NCBI GenBank assembly: GCA_037074705.1
Contig: CM073590.1
Coordinates: forward strand, 183,304,746 to 183,368,745
Direction: 5' to 3'
From: Zhengitettix transpicula
Taxonomy: Eukaryota > Arthropoda > Insecta > Orthoptera > Tetrigidae
DNA length: 64,000 nt
Positions 33,320 to 45,495 of this stretch are shown in pieces. Each line of letters opens with the position of its first letter. The first letter of the stretch is position 1. Under the pieces are notes generated by a model. It did not search any database, was not told the DNA's origin, and saw only the letters and a program-made list of their open reading frames with translations. The translations under genes were made by a program, and so were the position numbers.

Positions 33320-33715
33320 AGTCTTCCGACAAATTTCAATGGCCTTCGGACAAGTGCATCTCCACCCTGCGGGGCGACCCTGAGCACTCGTGCTAATGGA
33401 GGTATGTGCGCAGCCGACCTAAGCCGTCCTTCGGGCAATTTGTTACCTCGGGATGCGTTGGGTCCCCGGGTCTATTTTCCAGGGTAGTCCAGCTGGGTGT
33501 GGTCATCAATGTCCCAGCCCAACGTTCGTTGGAGTTTGACTCGAGGGGTTATGTGGTTTCGTAGGAAAAACCTTTCTTCTGTCCTCCCCTGGTTGCAGGA
33601 CCCAACCCGCCGGCATGTAGAAAACAAGATGTCCTCGTTCCCTCCTTGGAGGGTTCGTAAAAAAGGCCACAGGGAAACAACTAGATACATAGTCCTAATA
33701 TAGTCAATCATTGAG
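33320..33715. other. GC-rich block continuing, unrecognised
   Basis: Includes a GGCGACCCTGAGC-type segment and short overlapping ORFs on both strands (33472-33711). Composition is sharply different from the flanks. Confidence 0.4.
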
Positions 33716-35627
33716 AGATCAAACCGACAAGCACTTTTTTACTTATTATTTATATAAATAGAACGTTCTCGGAGGTATGAAATCGACTAGTGTCCGAGTT
33801 TCTCTTACTGCAAAACACATTTCATGATGTTTACAAGTAATCTATTATATTTAAATAACAAAAAACTATCTTTACCTATGACACATGAATATGGAGATTC
33901 GAAGTGAACGACAAGTGATCAAAAACACCGGGAATGTTACAGGGTGCATGATCTGTCACCATATCGCCCGAATCTGATGATTCATTGCGGTCACATTCTC
34001 GGATTCGCAAACCTGATTTTGAAACCAGTTTTTCCGTTAATCTTTGGCGTAGATTGGAGTCTTGTATCCAGCGTATCAATGTTTCCTATGTAGTGGAAGA
34101 AATAGCAGCCAACATTTGCATTCAGAACTCTGGAACACGTGAGTTAGTGATCGTACGTGTTACGCCTGTTTCTTGAAATTACACCGTAGCAGCGATTATG
34201 CGCGGTAAAGTTATTCCACGTGGTTTAGGATAAATAATTAATTCTCTTTCTTTGTAAACTGCAAATTGTGAAGAGCTCTTGAACGGACGCGTGTGTGAAG
34301 TTGTTAGTAAATCGTGGCTCGTCACCTCTTATTTGCAATTCTACGCTACTCTGATGAGAAATTGAATGACAGACCAATACTAATAGCTCCATGAAAACAT
34401 TGTTCAAGAATTGGGACACCAGTGTAAAAACCTCATTCGGGAAAGATGAGCAAGTTTTTAATATATACGATGATCCTTTACGAGTTTTGCGTCTGCATTC
34501 TCCTTCAACTTGTTGAACTTCACACGTAATGAACGTAATTAGTCATGGAATTAAGTGCGTTGTAATTTAACCTTGTCCTAAGTTTTACGCACGAGCGTTT
34601 GGTAACACAGTTGCAACTTTCGCTTCATAAATTACGTTAGCTCCAAATTAAGAATCCGAGTAACACAGTTTAACACGCCACTTAGTCTTTTCAGATTATT
34701 ATACTGGACGTATCTCATTATTGTACGGGCAATGCCCTAGGCGTCATGTAAAATAACATCGAAGTTAATAATGTGGTTAATCCCGCTAATAAATATTGAG
34801 GTGAACAACCTCTTGAAATATTCTACTCGGTAATGATGTGGTGATTTGGCGTCAACAGGTTCATCATACGTAAAACTTATAATCGGTATTGAATCAAAAA
34901 GATTTGCATTACCCTTTTCATCTACATTAATGTTATGAAATAAATTAAAAGTTATTTAATATTTCAGAAACAAATTATAATAATGACAAAACAGATAATT
35001 CGGAAAAAAATAGTATAGTGATGTATAGTAAAACTTTCATTGCATTAATTACGTCGTGTCATCTTTAAGATTCTGCTAATAATAATAATAATGAGGAGTT
35101 CTTGAAACTAAGCTTTTAAGTAAATGAATTATTCTTTTTATTCTGCAGGGGCATCCAGGTAAATGTTGAAATGAAGCAGGAGGAAAACAGATCCGGTATT
35201 GATAATTACCAAAAATAATCAAATTTTTAATTTGATGTACAAGTTTTGACTTTATTACAACTCATGCTCTGTAAAATGATCAGTTTGGAATTTGCTTTGG
35301 TTACAACAGGCAAGAATGCAAGACCTTGATTTTACAGTTTATTAAAAAATTCCTTTATAAAATATTAAATAATTTTTGGGACGTAATCGTTCAAAAGTTT
35401 TGAAGCGTAAACAATCAAGTTTATAGGAATATTATAGATTTTTGAAAATTATTAGGGACGAAGTGAAGTGATAATTGTTGTAATTGTATTAATGACATTG
35501 TTAATTAATTAAACTTTTTTGACTTATTGACTATCATTTATTTTTATTATTATGAGCGGATAAACATCAGTATTAAATACTGCAGTTATTTTAATATTTA
35601 CTTTCAAGGTCTCCAAATTATTATTAT
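33716..35627. other. AT-rich intergenic DNA, nothing recognised
   Basis: Short (AAT)n tract near 35082-35094. No supported gene. Confidence 0.45.
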
Positions 35628-35660
35628 CTCAAAAGGTCCGAATCTTACGGACGTAACGTC
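35628..35660 (+). ncRNA. hammerhead-like motif, family B, mutated
   Basis: CTCAAAAGGTCCG, loop, CGGAC-GTAACGTC. Stem II is well kept (5 bp), but core bases are changed in both CTGANGA and GAAAC, so it is presumably inactive. Confidence 0.5.
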
Positions 35661-36305
35661 GTAGTTTATGTAATAAAAGGTTTATATTGAATTTGTTATT
35701 TTATTAAACATCAGCGTATATTTTTCTGAATCATATGGCCATTAATTATTATACTATTTCCTCAGAAAAATCTTTTCTTTCAAGTAATAGAAATTCTTTA
35801 ATTTGCGGCTAGTTTTCAAAGTCACTTAATTTAATTTACAATTAATTTTTTGTAATAAATAGTATTACATCTACATACTAGTCGTAAATAAATCATTTTC
35901 TTTGCACATGTAATCTCGTATTGTGCCTATAGAGGAGACAGTTTCTTAAAATTTCTCCAACGTTTAGACTCGGAACAGAAGGTTAACTTTAATATCGTTC
36001 TAAACTGTTTGTAATATTCTTGTGTGTATTACGTAATTTATTGTTGTCTTATAAAAAATACATATTGAGTTCGTAGTGAGGAAATCAATTTTCGAGTTCA
36101 GAAAGGGGCTAAACGGACAAAGTGCTCTGAACTTGAAATTAAATTATCGTTATTGACGGAGAGGAGGATCATTAAGTAGAAGGCAAGTGTGAAAACTAAG
36201 CAGAAGAAAACACAATTGAAAGAAAATGAGTAATATTTTTAAAGTAACTAATGAACAAAAAACGTTAAAAAATTGTTTAACTGTTATAGTTATCTGAATT
36301 CTTTA

Positions 36306-36402
36306 AATAAATAAAAAACATCGGCCTATTAGTTAGAAATTAATTGTGAAAAATTTAAAACAGGTACTACGATTCGTCCCTAATTTTTTGGGACTTCTTC
36401 AG
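36306..36402 (-). mobile_element. PLE hammerhead half-element, family C
   Basis: Begins with AAATAAATAAAAAACATCGGCC, matching the left arm of the 13-bp-flanked element at 54261. The minus strand at 36368-36402 reads CTGAAGA-A-GTCCC, loop, GGGAC-GAATCGTA: stem II 5 bp, GAAAC changed to GAATC. The right arm is absent. Confidence 0.62.
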
Positions 36403-37638
36403 CCGTTGTAAATTTTACTTAATTGATGGAATTACAAATTATTAATATAACATTCCGAGGAAACGAAATTTTAAACATATGATCATTTATAATACAAGTA
36501 TATAAAAATAATTACAGAAATGAAACGTAGATGAATATAAAGTTCTAAGGTGCTATTTTCACTCACGTTTAGACGTTATATTTACACATTTATTGAGAGT
36601 ACTTTTTAATTATAAAAAATTATAATATTACAATAACAATGAATCAAATTATATTTAAATTGTATGTAAAATTTTTACTTTAATGGCCTAATCATTGGGC
36701 CTAATATTCAACATTTAAAATCGAAAAATATTATTTAAATTCGTAATAACCATGCTCATAGCGCATTACAGAATTAGACGTCTGGTTACATATGAAGGGT
36801 ATTGTCTGAGCCGACGTGGTTAGATCGTGTAATGAACCATTCAACTACTGGATGTAGTGTTAATGATATTGCTTAATTTTGCACTGCCCCTGGTTCGAAC
36901 GACGACCGTCGTCCTTGGCATTCCCCTGCCTACACGCCACGCACCACACGGATGGACTAACGGCTCCTGGAAGACCAGCACGCCGAGACAACTTCGTCTC
37001 CCTATAAGGCCAAGTCTCGCTCCTCGCACATGCACGTTCAGCGCGACGTCATTATAAAGTGTGTCCATAACACACTTAATTAATAGTAGCTGAACCGGAG
37101 TAGATTAGAGACGAATGTTAATATATCCGTTCCAAAAGTCCATCCAAATTAACCTGTTTCTACAACAAAAGGATTTTCAGTGAGTATCGTCTATTAGCTC
37201 TTTATACAGAGTTTGGCCTCCTTTTGGTGAACATATTGGTTTGATTTCAATAATAGATGGAATCAACTTCGAGTTTTGTTCAAGCATTTCAAACGGAAGA
37301 CTCGTATTCTACTCAAGTGTTATTGGAACTTTCAATTGGATCTTCAATAAAAAGTTATTTAAAATTTAAGTAGGTTATAGTTTCCATGGACTATTGTTAT
37401 ATGAATTAAAGCGGTTTTTTTTAAATCAGATATTCAAGATCAAGCGGGTAAACTTCCATGCCTTAACTTAAAAGACCGTTGACCACTTTGGTGTTACTTT
37501 CGAGGTGATTCCTGTGAATTTGAGCATGACGTGGGTAATGCTACGTTTTTCTCAGTTAATACTTCTAAATACTTTTTACTCAAAACTACTTTGCAACTAA
37601 CACAACAATATTTTCTCTCTCTGACATCAACATAATAA
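36403..37638. other. intergenic DNA with a GC-rich patch
   Basis: At 36880-37055 a GC-rich patch has open frames on both strands but no recognisable domain. The rest is AT-rich with nothing found. Confidence 0.4.
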
Positions 37639-37646
37639 CTATAGAG

Positions 37647-38858
37647 CAGTGTTTCACAAACTTTTTTGTCTCGTTGATCACTTGTTATTTTTTCTATTTT
37701 GGGTAGACCGCCGCCATACTAATATTGAATTGTTACAAAATCATCAACTACAATTGTGTTTTTTGAAAACAGTGTAAGTGCTACTCACTTTAAACGGGTT
37801 TAATCGAAGAGTGAATTTTTTTTAAAAAAAACGTACATAATGTTTTAGACATTTATTGATTCAAACGAAACAAAATGCAAATATAATAAAATTATAATAT
37901 AATATAACTACACAAAAAATTAATGTTTTTAATCTGAGCACAAACCTGATGTTTTAATAGCAAATTTTCTATATTTGGTTTCAATTTCATTAGGTTTATC
38001 TGAAATCTCCTCGATCGGTGATTTCTAATTTGCTTCTTCCTTTTATAATAAGATTGGCAACCGCGCTAAAACACCTTTCCCCGAGGTGGAAAGATGTAAA
38101 AGGTATCACAAAAAATTTTCTGCGGTAGTCCATAATGCTGGATAAATAATAGGCATGTCTCTGTGAAGCCAAAATTGCTAATATCTCTTCCTGAACTGTA
38201 CCTTAAGTTTTCAGGTGTTGCTTATTCCGATCAGTTCTTCTTGTAACATGACATCCGTTTGTTCAATGCCACCGAATGGATCGATAATCCACTGTGGTAT
38301 TTCCAAGGTCAACATATCCTAAAACCCAATTTCACAGTATGTTGAACGTAGGCTGAAACATCATCAACTTGGCAGTTTGTCTGTGACAAATTGTCGAAAA
38401 AAACTGGGAAAATTAGCGCCGACCAATATTTTACATTATTAGCTTAATTCTGACCAAAATCTGAAATTATGGACATGTAACTGCAAGTTAACCTATTTAA
38501 ATGTAAATTTTCTTTTAAAATTGGATCTTTATCATGCAAAAACTTTAAAACTGTGTCAACAAGTGGGGGGCGAAGTCAAACATAAGCCTTTTTACGGCCA
38601 GCTTACTTCAGTATGAATGATTAATCGATGAAAGTTGTCTTCATTTTCTTCACACAGCTGCGCAAATAACCTAGTATTCAACTCGTTACTTTGAATATTA
38701 TTTACTGCGTTAGTGACATATGGAATAATTTGATGAATTTACAAAATTGAGCCTGGTATATAGGTCAAACGAAACGTTTTTTTTTTTCGTTTTCGCTCAC
38801 AAGGACCCCTTGCATTTCGGAATCATCCCCTAGGAGCGAATCACTTTGGAAATCAGTG
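37647..38858. mobile_element. hAT transposon insertion with perfect 8-bp duplication
   Basis: The left terminus CAGTGTTTCACAAAC (37647) and the inverse of the right terminus CACTGATTTCCAAAG (ending 38858) form hAT-style terminal inverted repeats. The flanking octamer CTATAGAG is identical on both sides (37639-37646 and 38859-38866). At 1212 bp it is shorter than autonomous hATs and keeps only the transposase C-terminal region on the minus strand. Confidence 0.88.
37930..38720 (-). pseudogene. hAT (ZBED5-like) transposase C-terminal relic
   Basis: Reading the minus strand across frames gives LCEENEDNFHRLIIHTEVSW (about 38660-38600), matching the LHTEVRWLS region of ZBED5-like hAT proteins. 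Next is DMLTLEIPQWIIDPFGGIEQ (about 38325-38260), then LQEELIGIS, QFWLHRDMPIIYPALW, and a KGVLARLPILL ... segment. That last segment corresponds to the hAT dimerisation domain (the E-R-GFS-like position is garbled). Several stops and frameshifts are present and the N-terminal BED zinc finger is absent. It is inactive. Confidence 0.72.
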
Positions 38859-39224
38859 CTATAGAGCGATTCAAATGAGAAGACATTTCCGCGTCGAGGG
38901 AAACGTCGTTGCGCTTATACATGGTTGAAAGTGGACTTCGTATACAGTTCACCGGAAACTGTAAAGTACAGTACACAGCGATTATTCGACAACGCTGCTT
39001 CTGCCGGCCAATAATTTTAAGCGTTTTAATTGGTGGATTCAAGGTGAGTCCCCTCGCGGGAAATGACATTTATGAATCGGACTATAAGTTTGTTGCGTCG
39101 GCTTCTACCTTTTTTATACTAATTTTTCCCTCCAAAATGCTGAGGTGAACAACCGTATCGTTCAAAAGTCCGTATACTGGCTTTTTTTCTACAGACTTGG
39201 ACTTTTTAATAACTAGCATTCTTC

Positions 39225-39364
39225 GCTAAACAGTTCCCGGTTTTTACTCTGTCGTCATCTTCTAGATTTTAGTCGTCGAAACGTCGCGTTTAAATATGCT
39301 ACACCCGAGTGAAAACCGAGAACTGTTTATCGAACAATTACACCGGGAAAGACTTCAATCTTTG
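39225..39364. mobile_element. short inverted-arm element (PLE-derived), family D
   Basis: Only 140 bp, flanked by a perfect 14-bp direct repeat AACTAGCATTCTTC (39211-39224 and 39365-39378). The left arm (39225-39247) starts exactly at the repeat. Its inverse (39309-39332) is followed by a 32-bp tail containing CACCGGGAAAGACTTC that ends exactly at the second repeat. The centre holds GTCGAAACGTCG (39276-39287), a PLE-style hammerhead 3' core without a clear CTGANGA partner. The tail matches 1366-1433. Confidence 0.72.
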
Positions 39365-39508
39365 AACTAGCATTCTTCTTTGAGAAGTCCCATGTCTCAA
39401 TTATTTCTTGCTTTCCAATTTGCTTACAGATGACTTGGATACTTGTAGCGCAGTTTCCTCCATGTCCAAGCGGATAAGCAGACCGATTTCTCCTAAAATT
39501 TCCGAACA

Positions 39509-39511
39509 CTA

Positions 39512-39536
<25 letters not shown>
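39509..39536. repeat. (TC)n microsatellite
   Basis: About 13 TC units, abutting the LTR-like copy that begins at 39536. Confidence 0.93.
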
Positions 39537-39542
<6 letters not shown>

Positions 39543-40731
39543 CCTGGTAAGTGAGGCATTGTTTCTGATTAATGGTCTGGACTGTCGGAGGGAATTTTGT
39601 AGCGTGTTTATTTAGGACTGGTCTTGAGGATTCGGAGCCGTGCTCGTGCGGGTGGCCTGTCGCAAACTAAATCTGTTAAGTGAGGCATTGTTTCTGATTG
39701 ATAGCCTGGACTGTCGGAGGGAAGTTTTGTAATGTGTTTATTTAGGACTGAGTATTTCTTCGTTTTGAAAAGCTGGGTGTGTGAGGGTGCAAAAAGATAA
39801 ATTGTCCTGTCTCGATTGTCGGCTTTTTGACAAGACAGAGTAGTTATCTATTTGTTAACTAAGAAACTGCAGTTGCATAATATAAATCTCGGAATAATGG
39901 AAGAAACTGTCAACGGGCATTTGCGACGAAGTTTTGGAGCAATGGACAAAGGAAAAGACTGGGGGTATATAAGGGATAGATAAGCTTTTGAGAGAAGTTA
40001 GTTAGAGTTAGTGAATCGTACGGCGAGCACCGAGACTGGACGATTTGTTAGTTAGTTATTCTGCGACCACCGAAGAATGACTAAGACAGACATCGTTTAA
40101 GGGAGGAGAATGTTTTATAAGTTGCAGTCTGCGAGAGAATAGCAAAATATTCATCGATATACATTTTGTATGCTGAAATCTAATCTAGTCTAATCACAAA
40201 ATTAGACCACTGTCTTCGATTGTAGGAGACCAGGACACTGCATCCAGCGTCGAGTAGTCTTCAAAACGAGCAAGTGATATGTCCTTCACGAACGGAGAAC
40301 CAGCTTTCGTCAAACCAACAGTGTGTGTTAGAATCAGTGTTTAAAACGTCCAGTATATAAAGTGTGTGTGTACGAACGAGCCAAATTTTCCTGAGTAATC
40401 GTAAGTTGAAATTTATGGTATTCATATGTGTAAACCGAATTAAAAGATACAGTCAGATATCGTTCTTTTCTTTTGTGTTGATAAAATAAACTCTTTAAAT
40501 TTAAAATCTATCTTGTAGAATAAGTTCGTCGATAATTAAGTTCGTCTATATCTAGACGAATAAATATTTATTTTTAATTTAAAGCTACATTTTATGTTAT
40601 TTGATTATGGTTAAATGTTCTGCCGTTATCAAACCCAGTAAAGACCTTTGAGAGAATGAGATGTTTTTAAAATTGTATAATTGTTTCAAGTATTGATAAA
40701 TAAAATTTTATTATCGTTGATAAATTATACA
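39536..40731 (+). repeat. solo LTR-like repeat, copy 3
   Basis: Begins TGTAATGCC. U3-like tandem units start GGCATTG at 39555 and 39684 (period 129). A TATA-like GGTATATAAGGG lies near 39964. Long near-identity to copy 1 covers 39880-40460 (for example the GGAGACCAGGACACTGCATC block). The 3' end is shortened but finishes AATTATACA. No internal region. Confidence 0.63.
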
Positions 40732-40814
40732 ATCTACAAAAACTATTTTTCATGCCGAATATGATCCATTTAAAACAAATACTTTAATTTTCATTTATTA
40801 CTTCGTCGAATCTC

Positions 40815-41519
40815 TTATCTCAAGGCCTTAACTGGGTTTCATAATTAGAACAAAATCAATGTATAAGCTGACAATTAACAATTCAAAATATAAAAAAAAT
40901 TAACCTAAAACAATATAAAAATAAGTGAAAAGAAAGTTGAACGAAATGAACTCTGAACTAAATCTGACTCTAGCCTTTTAATTATCGTTTACAAATTTAT
41001 ATAAAAGTTTTGGTCACTCACGGACCGTCTGTCTGGTACCAGATCTCTCTCTTGTATCTTGAACACTTTTACACACTTTAATTTTAATATCAGGCCTTGG
41101 TTTTCACTGATTCCACTTCAGCTTAAAATTTGGCAAGATTGTCTGTATTTCGTTGACCACAATAATTTGCCAATGTTCTCCTGGAACAATTTCTCCACGA
41201 AGATTTTAGAAAGTTCTATTCTGACAAAACTGCTATTACTTTCTAATATTTACGATGCAATACTTCCGTGAATGTTTTACTTTGTATTAATTCACAACTT
41301 TAATTGGTAATACATTAACGACGTCTAGTCTCTGCTCAAGTTTTATTTGTTCTGTACCTTGTTCAAGCGTTCAAGCGCGCGCGGTCTACATTGTTGAACG
41401 AAGGAAAAACCCGCCTTCATTGTTGCCTTTACGCATTCGTACCGCTAACAATTTAATTATATCCGCTACAATTCAATTTATAACCAAACAAATTAATGGC
41501 CTAATTAATTGGCATTACA
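40815..41519 (-). repeat. solo LTR-like repeat, copy 4, partial
   Basis: The minus strand begins TGTAATGCCAATTAATTAGG (41519 downward) and carries the GGCTAGAGTCAGATTTAG and GAAACCCAGTTAAGGCC landmarks. It lies head-to-head with copy 3, and its 3' end is diverged. Confidence 0.58.
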
Positions 41520-41563
41520 ATATATATATTATAGAAATATTAATTAGTTAAGATTGAAATATT

Positions 41564-41645
41564 CCACCACGTTGGTGCCAATTTATGTAATAAACATAAT
41601 TTATTATATTGAAATAAAGGAAGGATGCCCCACGTTGGGCTCCAA
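41564..41645 (-). other. two tandem tRNA-Lys-complementary (PBS-like) sites
   Basis: Plus-strand GCCCCACGTTGGGCTCCA (41627-41644) differs by one base from the 3' end of animal tRNA-Lys including CCA. CCACCACGTTGGTGCCA (41564-41580) is a diverged version 63 bp away. On the minus strand these would be primer-binding sites of an LTR retrotransposon. They lie just outside LTR-like copy 4 on the side opposite to its expected PBS. They therefore probably mark a different, older LTR element, or a duplication. Confidence 0.4.
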
Positions 41646-42271
41646 TCATGCAGAAAACATAAATTAAAGACCTCTAATAAAAAAGAGTATAAAAAAACTA
41701 ACTTTAATTTACAATTAAAAACGACTATTCCTAATCTTGAAGTTATATAATTTTTCGAAATCTGATAGTAGATATTTACATATAAGTTTACAGGTGAGAA
41801 ATTTGTTTGTATTTCATATACCATTGTCTGGTCTTCTGGGGCTTATGCTCACGTAATTAGATTTTTAACACTTTTCACTAACAGGCCATTTGCACTTATT
41901 CTACTTAATTTTTATTTGCATTCTCTTCAGAACACTGTCGATGTATTTCTATTTCTGACCAATAGCTTTTTATTGTTCAAGTTCTGAATAACTGTATTAA
42001 TATAGGTTTCATGTTACTAATTCTGTTCTAAACCACTGTTGAGTTACTTAGGAGGGGAATTTTACTGATGTATACAGAATGCGGCAGAAAAGATTAAGCG
42101 GTTTATGGGGATGAATACTGGGGCGGTGCACAGGGTCCATTGGTGACTGGAATTCAGTACGTTTCAATCTGCGGTGGCGAAGCAGAACTTCCGGACGACG
42201 GTTCAACATTCCGCGCAACAATGCTGCTCCTAATGGGAATCGATGCGATTTATGAATAAGCTGGACAGGGG

Positions 42272-42331
42272 GATGTGTGGTTCCAACAGGACGGTGCTTT
42301 ACATAAAGGACTTAGTAATCACCTAAAAGGG
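42272..42331 (+). pseudogene. DDE (Tc1/mariner-like) transposase fragment
   Basis: A single frame reads DVWFQQDGALHKGLSNHLKG. This corresponds to the WFQQDGATCHT motif around the second catalytic Asp of an insect DDE transposase family, with the CHT part disrupted. Flanking sequence is not interpretable in this frame. Confidence 0.42.
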
Positions 42332-43470
42332 CAACCATAAAAAAATTTCTAAGTTCATTTGGCAAGTTTCCAAGATGCTCTCCATATTCGATACACAAAG
42401 ACATCCACTCAGTGTATATTGAGTGGGATGTCATCTTGCCACTAATTAACTTAACAAGTACACAAAATGCGACCTCAATATCTTCACAGTTGCAGCAAAA
42501 TGGAAAAAATTAAGTGCTAATATTCTAAAAACGCAAAACGTCCATCTAATGATTGACTCTCGTTTCATTCTATGCGATCTCGCTAAATTTTTATATCGTG
42601 TCAGTAATAATACTTTTTATCTTTTCAAAAATTAACTTTACCTGTCGAATAACATCCCGATATTATTTTATTTAAGTGTTTATTGTTGGATTAAGGTGCT
42701 GTGTCATTCTGATATTGTATTTCTGATAATAGTAACGTTGATCAATAACATGTCACACGTCCTCATTTATATTTCTTCTTCACTGTTATAATTATCTAAT
42801 TGGTTTAATTGATCTTTTCTCTGTCGATAATTCTGATTCTGTAATAATAGACCAGACTATTATTTTTGTTATCAAACTTTACCACACTTTTAGTTTCAAT
42901 TTATTCTTAAAATAATCTAATAATGTTCCCAACATTAAAAAAATAGAAATTGCCTGGTTATTTTCGTGGTTCTTCGTAATTTTCACTCCACACACCCTTC
43001 ATCACGCCCGACACCATAAAATGTTTGCGTGCGGTGCTATCGTTTGTCCTTGTAAATGGGCGTTGCTCCGTGTTCTCCCGTGCAAATCACGAACGTATTA
43101 AGGTTAGTGTGACACCAGTTGTTATAAATAAATTTTCGTACAACTAAATTGAAGTTTTGAAATGCCACATCATACTCTATTGTCCTGCTATTCTCGTAAC
43201 GTTGTTGAACATGTCTACCGTCAATTGTTTCTCTGTTTCAACTATGTTAATTAACTTACATAAATACGAAAAACATTTGTTATTTAGTATGTTACTGATA
43301 AATTTCTACAATGCTTTATTAAATTAATTTAACGATAAGACAGCGGTTTGTAGGGTCCAATTTCAGGAAATCAAATCTAAAGTAAATTCAAAAGCGAGTA
43401 AGTGAACCTGATGGATTTTATAGTGGTGTTGGGTTGGTGATTCTGGAGCCTCCAAACGGGTAAAAAAAAG
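42332..43470. other. AT-rich intergenic DNA, nothing recognised
   Basis: A short inverted repeat near 42388-42436 (ACATCCACTCAGTGTA ... TGAGTGGGATGT). Otherwise nothing. Confidence 0.4.
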
Positions 43471-43474
43471 GTTT

Positions 43475-43545
43475 AACGTTTCGATGGAGGACATTACCAT
43501 CCGCGGGAAGACCTTCGTTCTTTGAATGTTGTTATATTATTCGAT
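43475..43545 (-). mobile_element. PLE hammerhead fragment, family D-like
   Basis: The minus strand at 43475-43503 reads CGGATGG, loop, CCATC-GAAACGTT. The core is degenerate at CTGATGA, but the ATGG/CCAT stem and GAAACGTT are clean. The adjacent CGCGGGAAGACCTTCGTTC resembles the tail at 39345-39362. Confidence 0.5.
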
Positions 43546-44730
43546 AAACGTCTATCGTATGATTGTTATACGAAGTTATGTTACATTACAAATGCGAAAT
43601 GTGTTTATTTTAAGATTATCTCAGTTATATTTAATTAAACTACGTTTTTAAAAATGTCTCTAACTCGTAATAATTAGTTATATGTCACATAATATAATAT
43701 AATATTGTGCATATTGTAGTTATATATATATATATAAATTGTTGACGAAAAATTCTTAGTACATTACTATTTATTATTATTAAAGAATATGTACTAAATA
43801 TAAATACGAAATTTCGTAACTCGTGCTAAGTCACTTTAATCACTTAAACATTAATATAGTCGTATCTAATAATGCAATGAACTGCAATGAATTCTTTTCA
43901 ATAGTTCGTAACAGACTAGTAGGTTAAAAACAAGTCACAAGTGGCTTATCGTCGGTCTTGTGCGTCAATTTTATCGCTCTAGTTCTAGTTCAAAAGTTTA
44001 CTGAAAGTTTGAGATGTTTTTTTCTTGTGGAAAAACATTAATCTATTGTGATTATCCTTCCTTAAATAATATAAGTTGTTGGATTTAATGTCTTGCTTCT
44101 ACCCTGTGTCATTATTATCCTATATTTAATTGTAATTTATAACTGTTGTATATTGACAGACTGTAAACTACGTGAAACTAAATACTATTTTATTCCCATT
44201 CTCCTCCTTCACCACTAACAATATCCGCATTCAAACGTTTTTAATTCGAAAACAATGTAGTTATCCGTAGCAAAAAAATTTCGATTGTGTTTTGACTTTC
44301 CTCCGAGCCCAAATCTTGACTTATAATTCTGAAAACTAAATTACCTACGTTGTACATTGAGAGTGGTTGAAAGACAAATTCAACACAACCTGTTGAGATG
44401 TTTTCGTATTTATTCCGCTGAAGGCGACCGACAGACTCTGTAGCGTTTTATATCACATGTATAGATGATCATATAAATGGGAAATTGCTTGTGTAAACGT
44501 AGCAGTAGCACTTGGAATTGATTTCACACTCTAACATTTCAACTATGCCTCTTAGACGGACAAAATAACTTACGTTTCAAAGTAATAAAAACTTCTTAAG
44601 AATAATCTTTCGATAAAAAGCGAGATTAACTCAAATATTTTGTTATTGACATAACTTTTAGTATATGAATGTATAATGCTAATAATTTGAAATTAATAAT
44701 TTTATTTATCAATTTTCAGATTCGCGATTC
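43546..44730. other. AT-rich intergenic DNA, nothing recognised
   Basis: Short (TA)n near 43721-43736. No supported gene. Confidence 0.45.
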
Positions 44731-44731
44731 G

Positions 44732-44800
44732 AACCCTCGATCCGATCTGACGTTACGGTAAGGACATAACCCGTATTTCACCAAACACTGGTAGTGTGTA
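44732..44800 (-). repeat. possible tRNA-like SINE relic
   Basis: The minus strand holds CGAGGGTTCGAATCGCG (B-box-like GGTTCGAATC) with CAGTGTTTGGTGAAATACGG upstream. It is weak and has no other shared SINE landmark. Confidence 0.3.
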
Positions 44801-45224
44801 GTTTAAATGATAGGGTGTAGCTAACAAGAATTTTCAATGCCTTTTGTTACTTCTTGCAATTCAGTTTTAATCAACTTTCATGACTACAAAAGCAGAATAG
44901 AAGCGTGCAGCGTGTGAAGTGAATCGAGGAAAACAATGGTAATGGCTTCCTGCAAGTCCGACTTTGGTTGTTTGTATCCATGACAGCGGATCCATGCCTC
45001 TTATCATTACCCAGTAAACTGCGGACAGTTATAAACCGATATACTGCTATTGAATATGATTGTTTAACTGTCATTTTGGAAATAAAAATTTTACTTTTCA
45101 ATTTACAGTTAATCCTTTTTTTTACTGACAGGCTACATAAACGTTTTCGGCTTTGATGGTTCTTCCCTTTAATATGATAGGAAAATGGATGATGCGGAAG
45201 GTAGTGAATAATTTCAATTATCTT
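44801..45224. other. intergenic DNA, nothing recognised
   Basis: Overlapping ORFs on both strands at 44871-45233 have no family signature. Confidence 0.4.
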
Positions 45225-45495
45225 ACCCGGCATTATCCTTAAAGTGTTGCCGGAAAAACTACAGAGAAACCTGCATAGGATAAGTCGGACTCTTGTGTAT
45301 TTGTCCCACGCCCTTCGATAACGGGAGTTGAATTTTCAGCGAGGGCGCAGCATTTCTGACTCCATGCTTCGACTGGAATTGGACGGCTGCTGGCCGACTC
45401 GTCCAATTGGAACAGTATGCCAATTCTTACCGTATGCCAAACGCCTGTAACCCCGGAACACACAGGCTCCAAATTGGGACAAGGTTTATGGGAAC
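45225..45495 (-). repeat. BLR repeat, diverged
   Basis: Minus-strand landmarks from the GCATTCGCC-like region to GTTCCCATAAACC. It is more diverged than other copies and lacks the 3' third. Confidence 0.8.

Noticed and set aside
31746..39535. A provirus bounded by LTR-like copies 2 and 3 (same orientation)
   Set aside because: No gag, protease, RT or integrase motif in between, the two copies have different U3 types, and the interval holds an hAT insertion and unrelated DNA.
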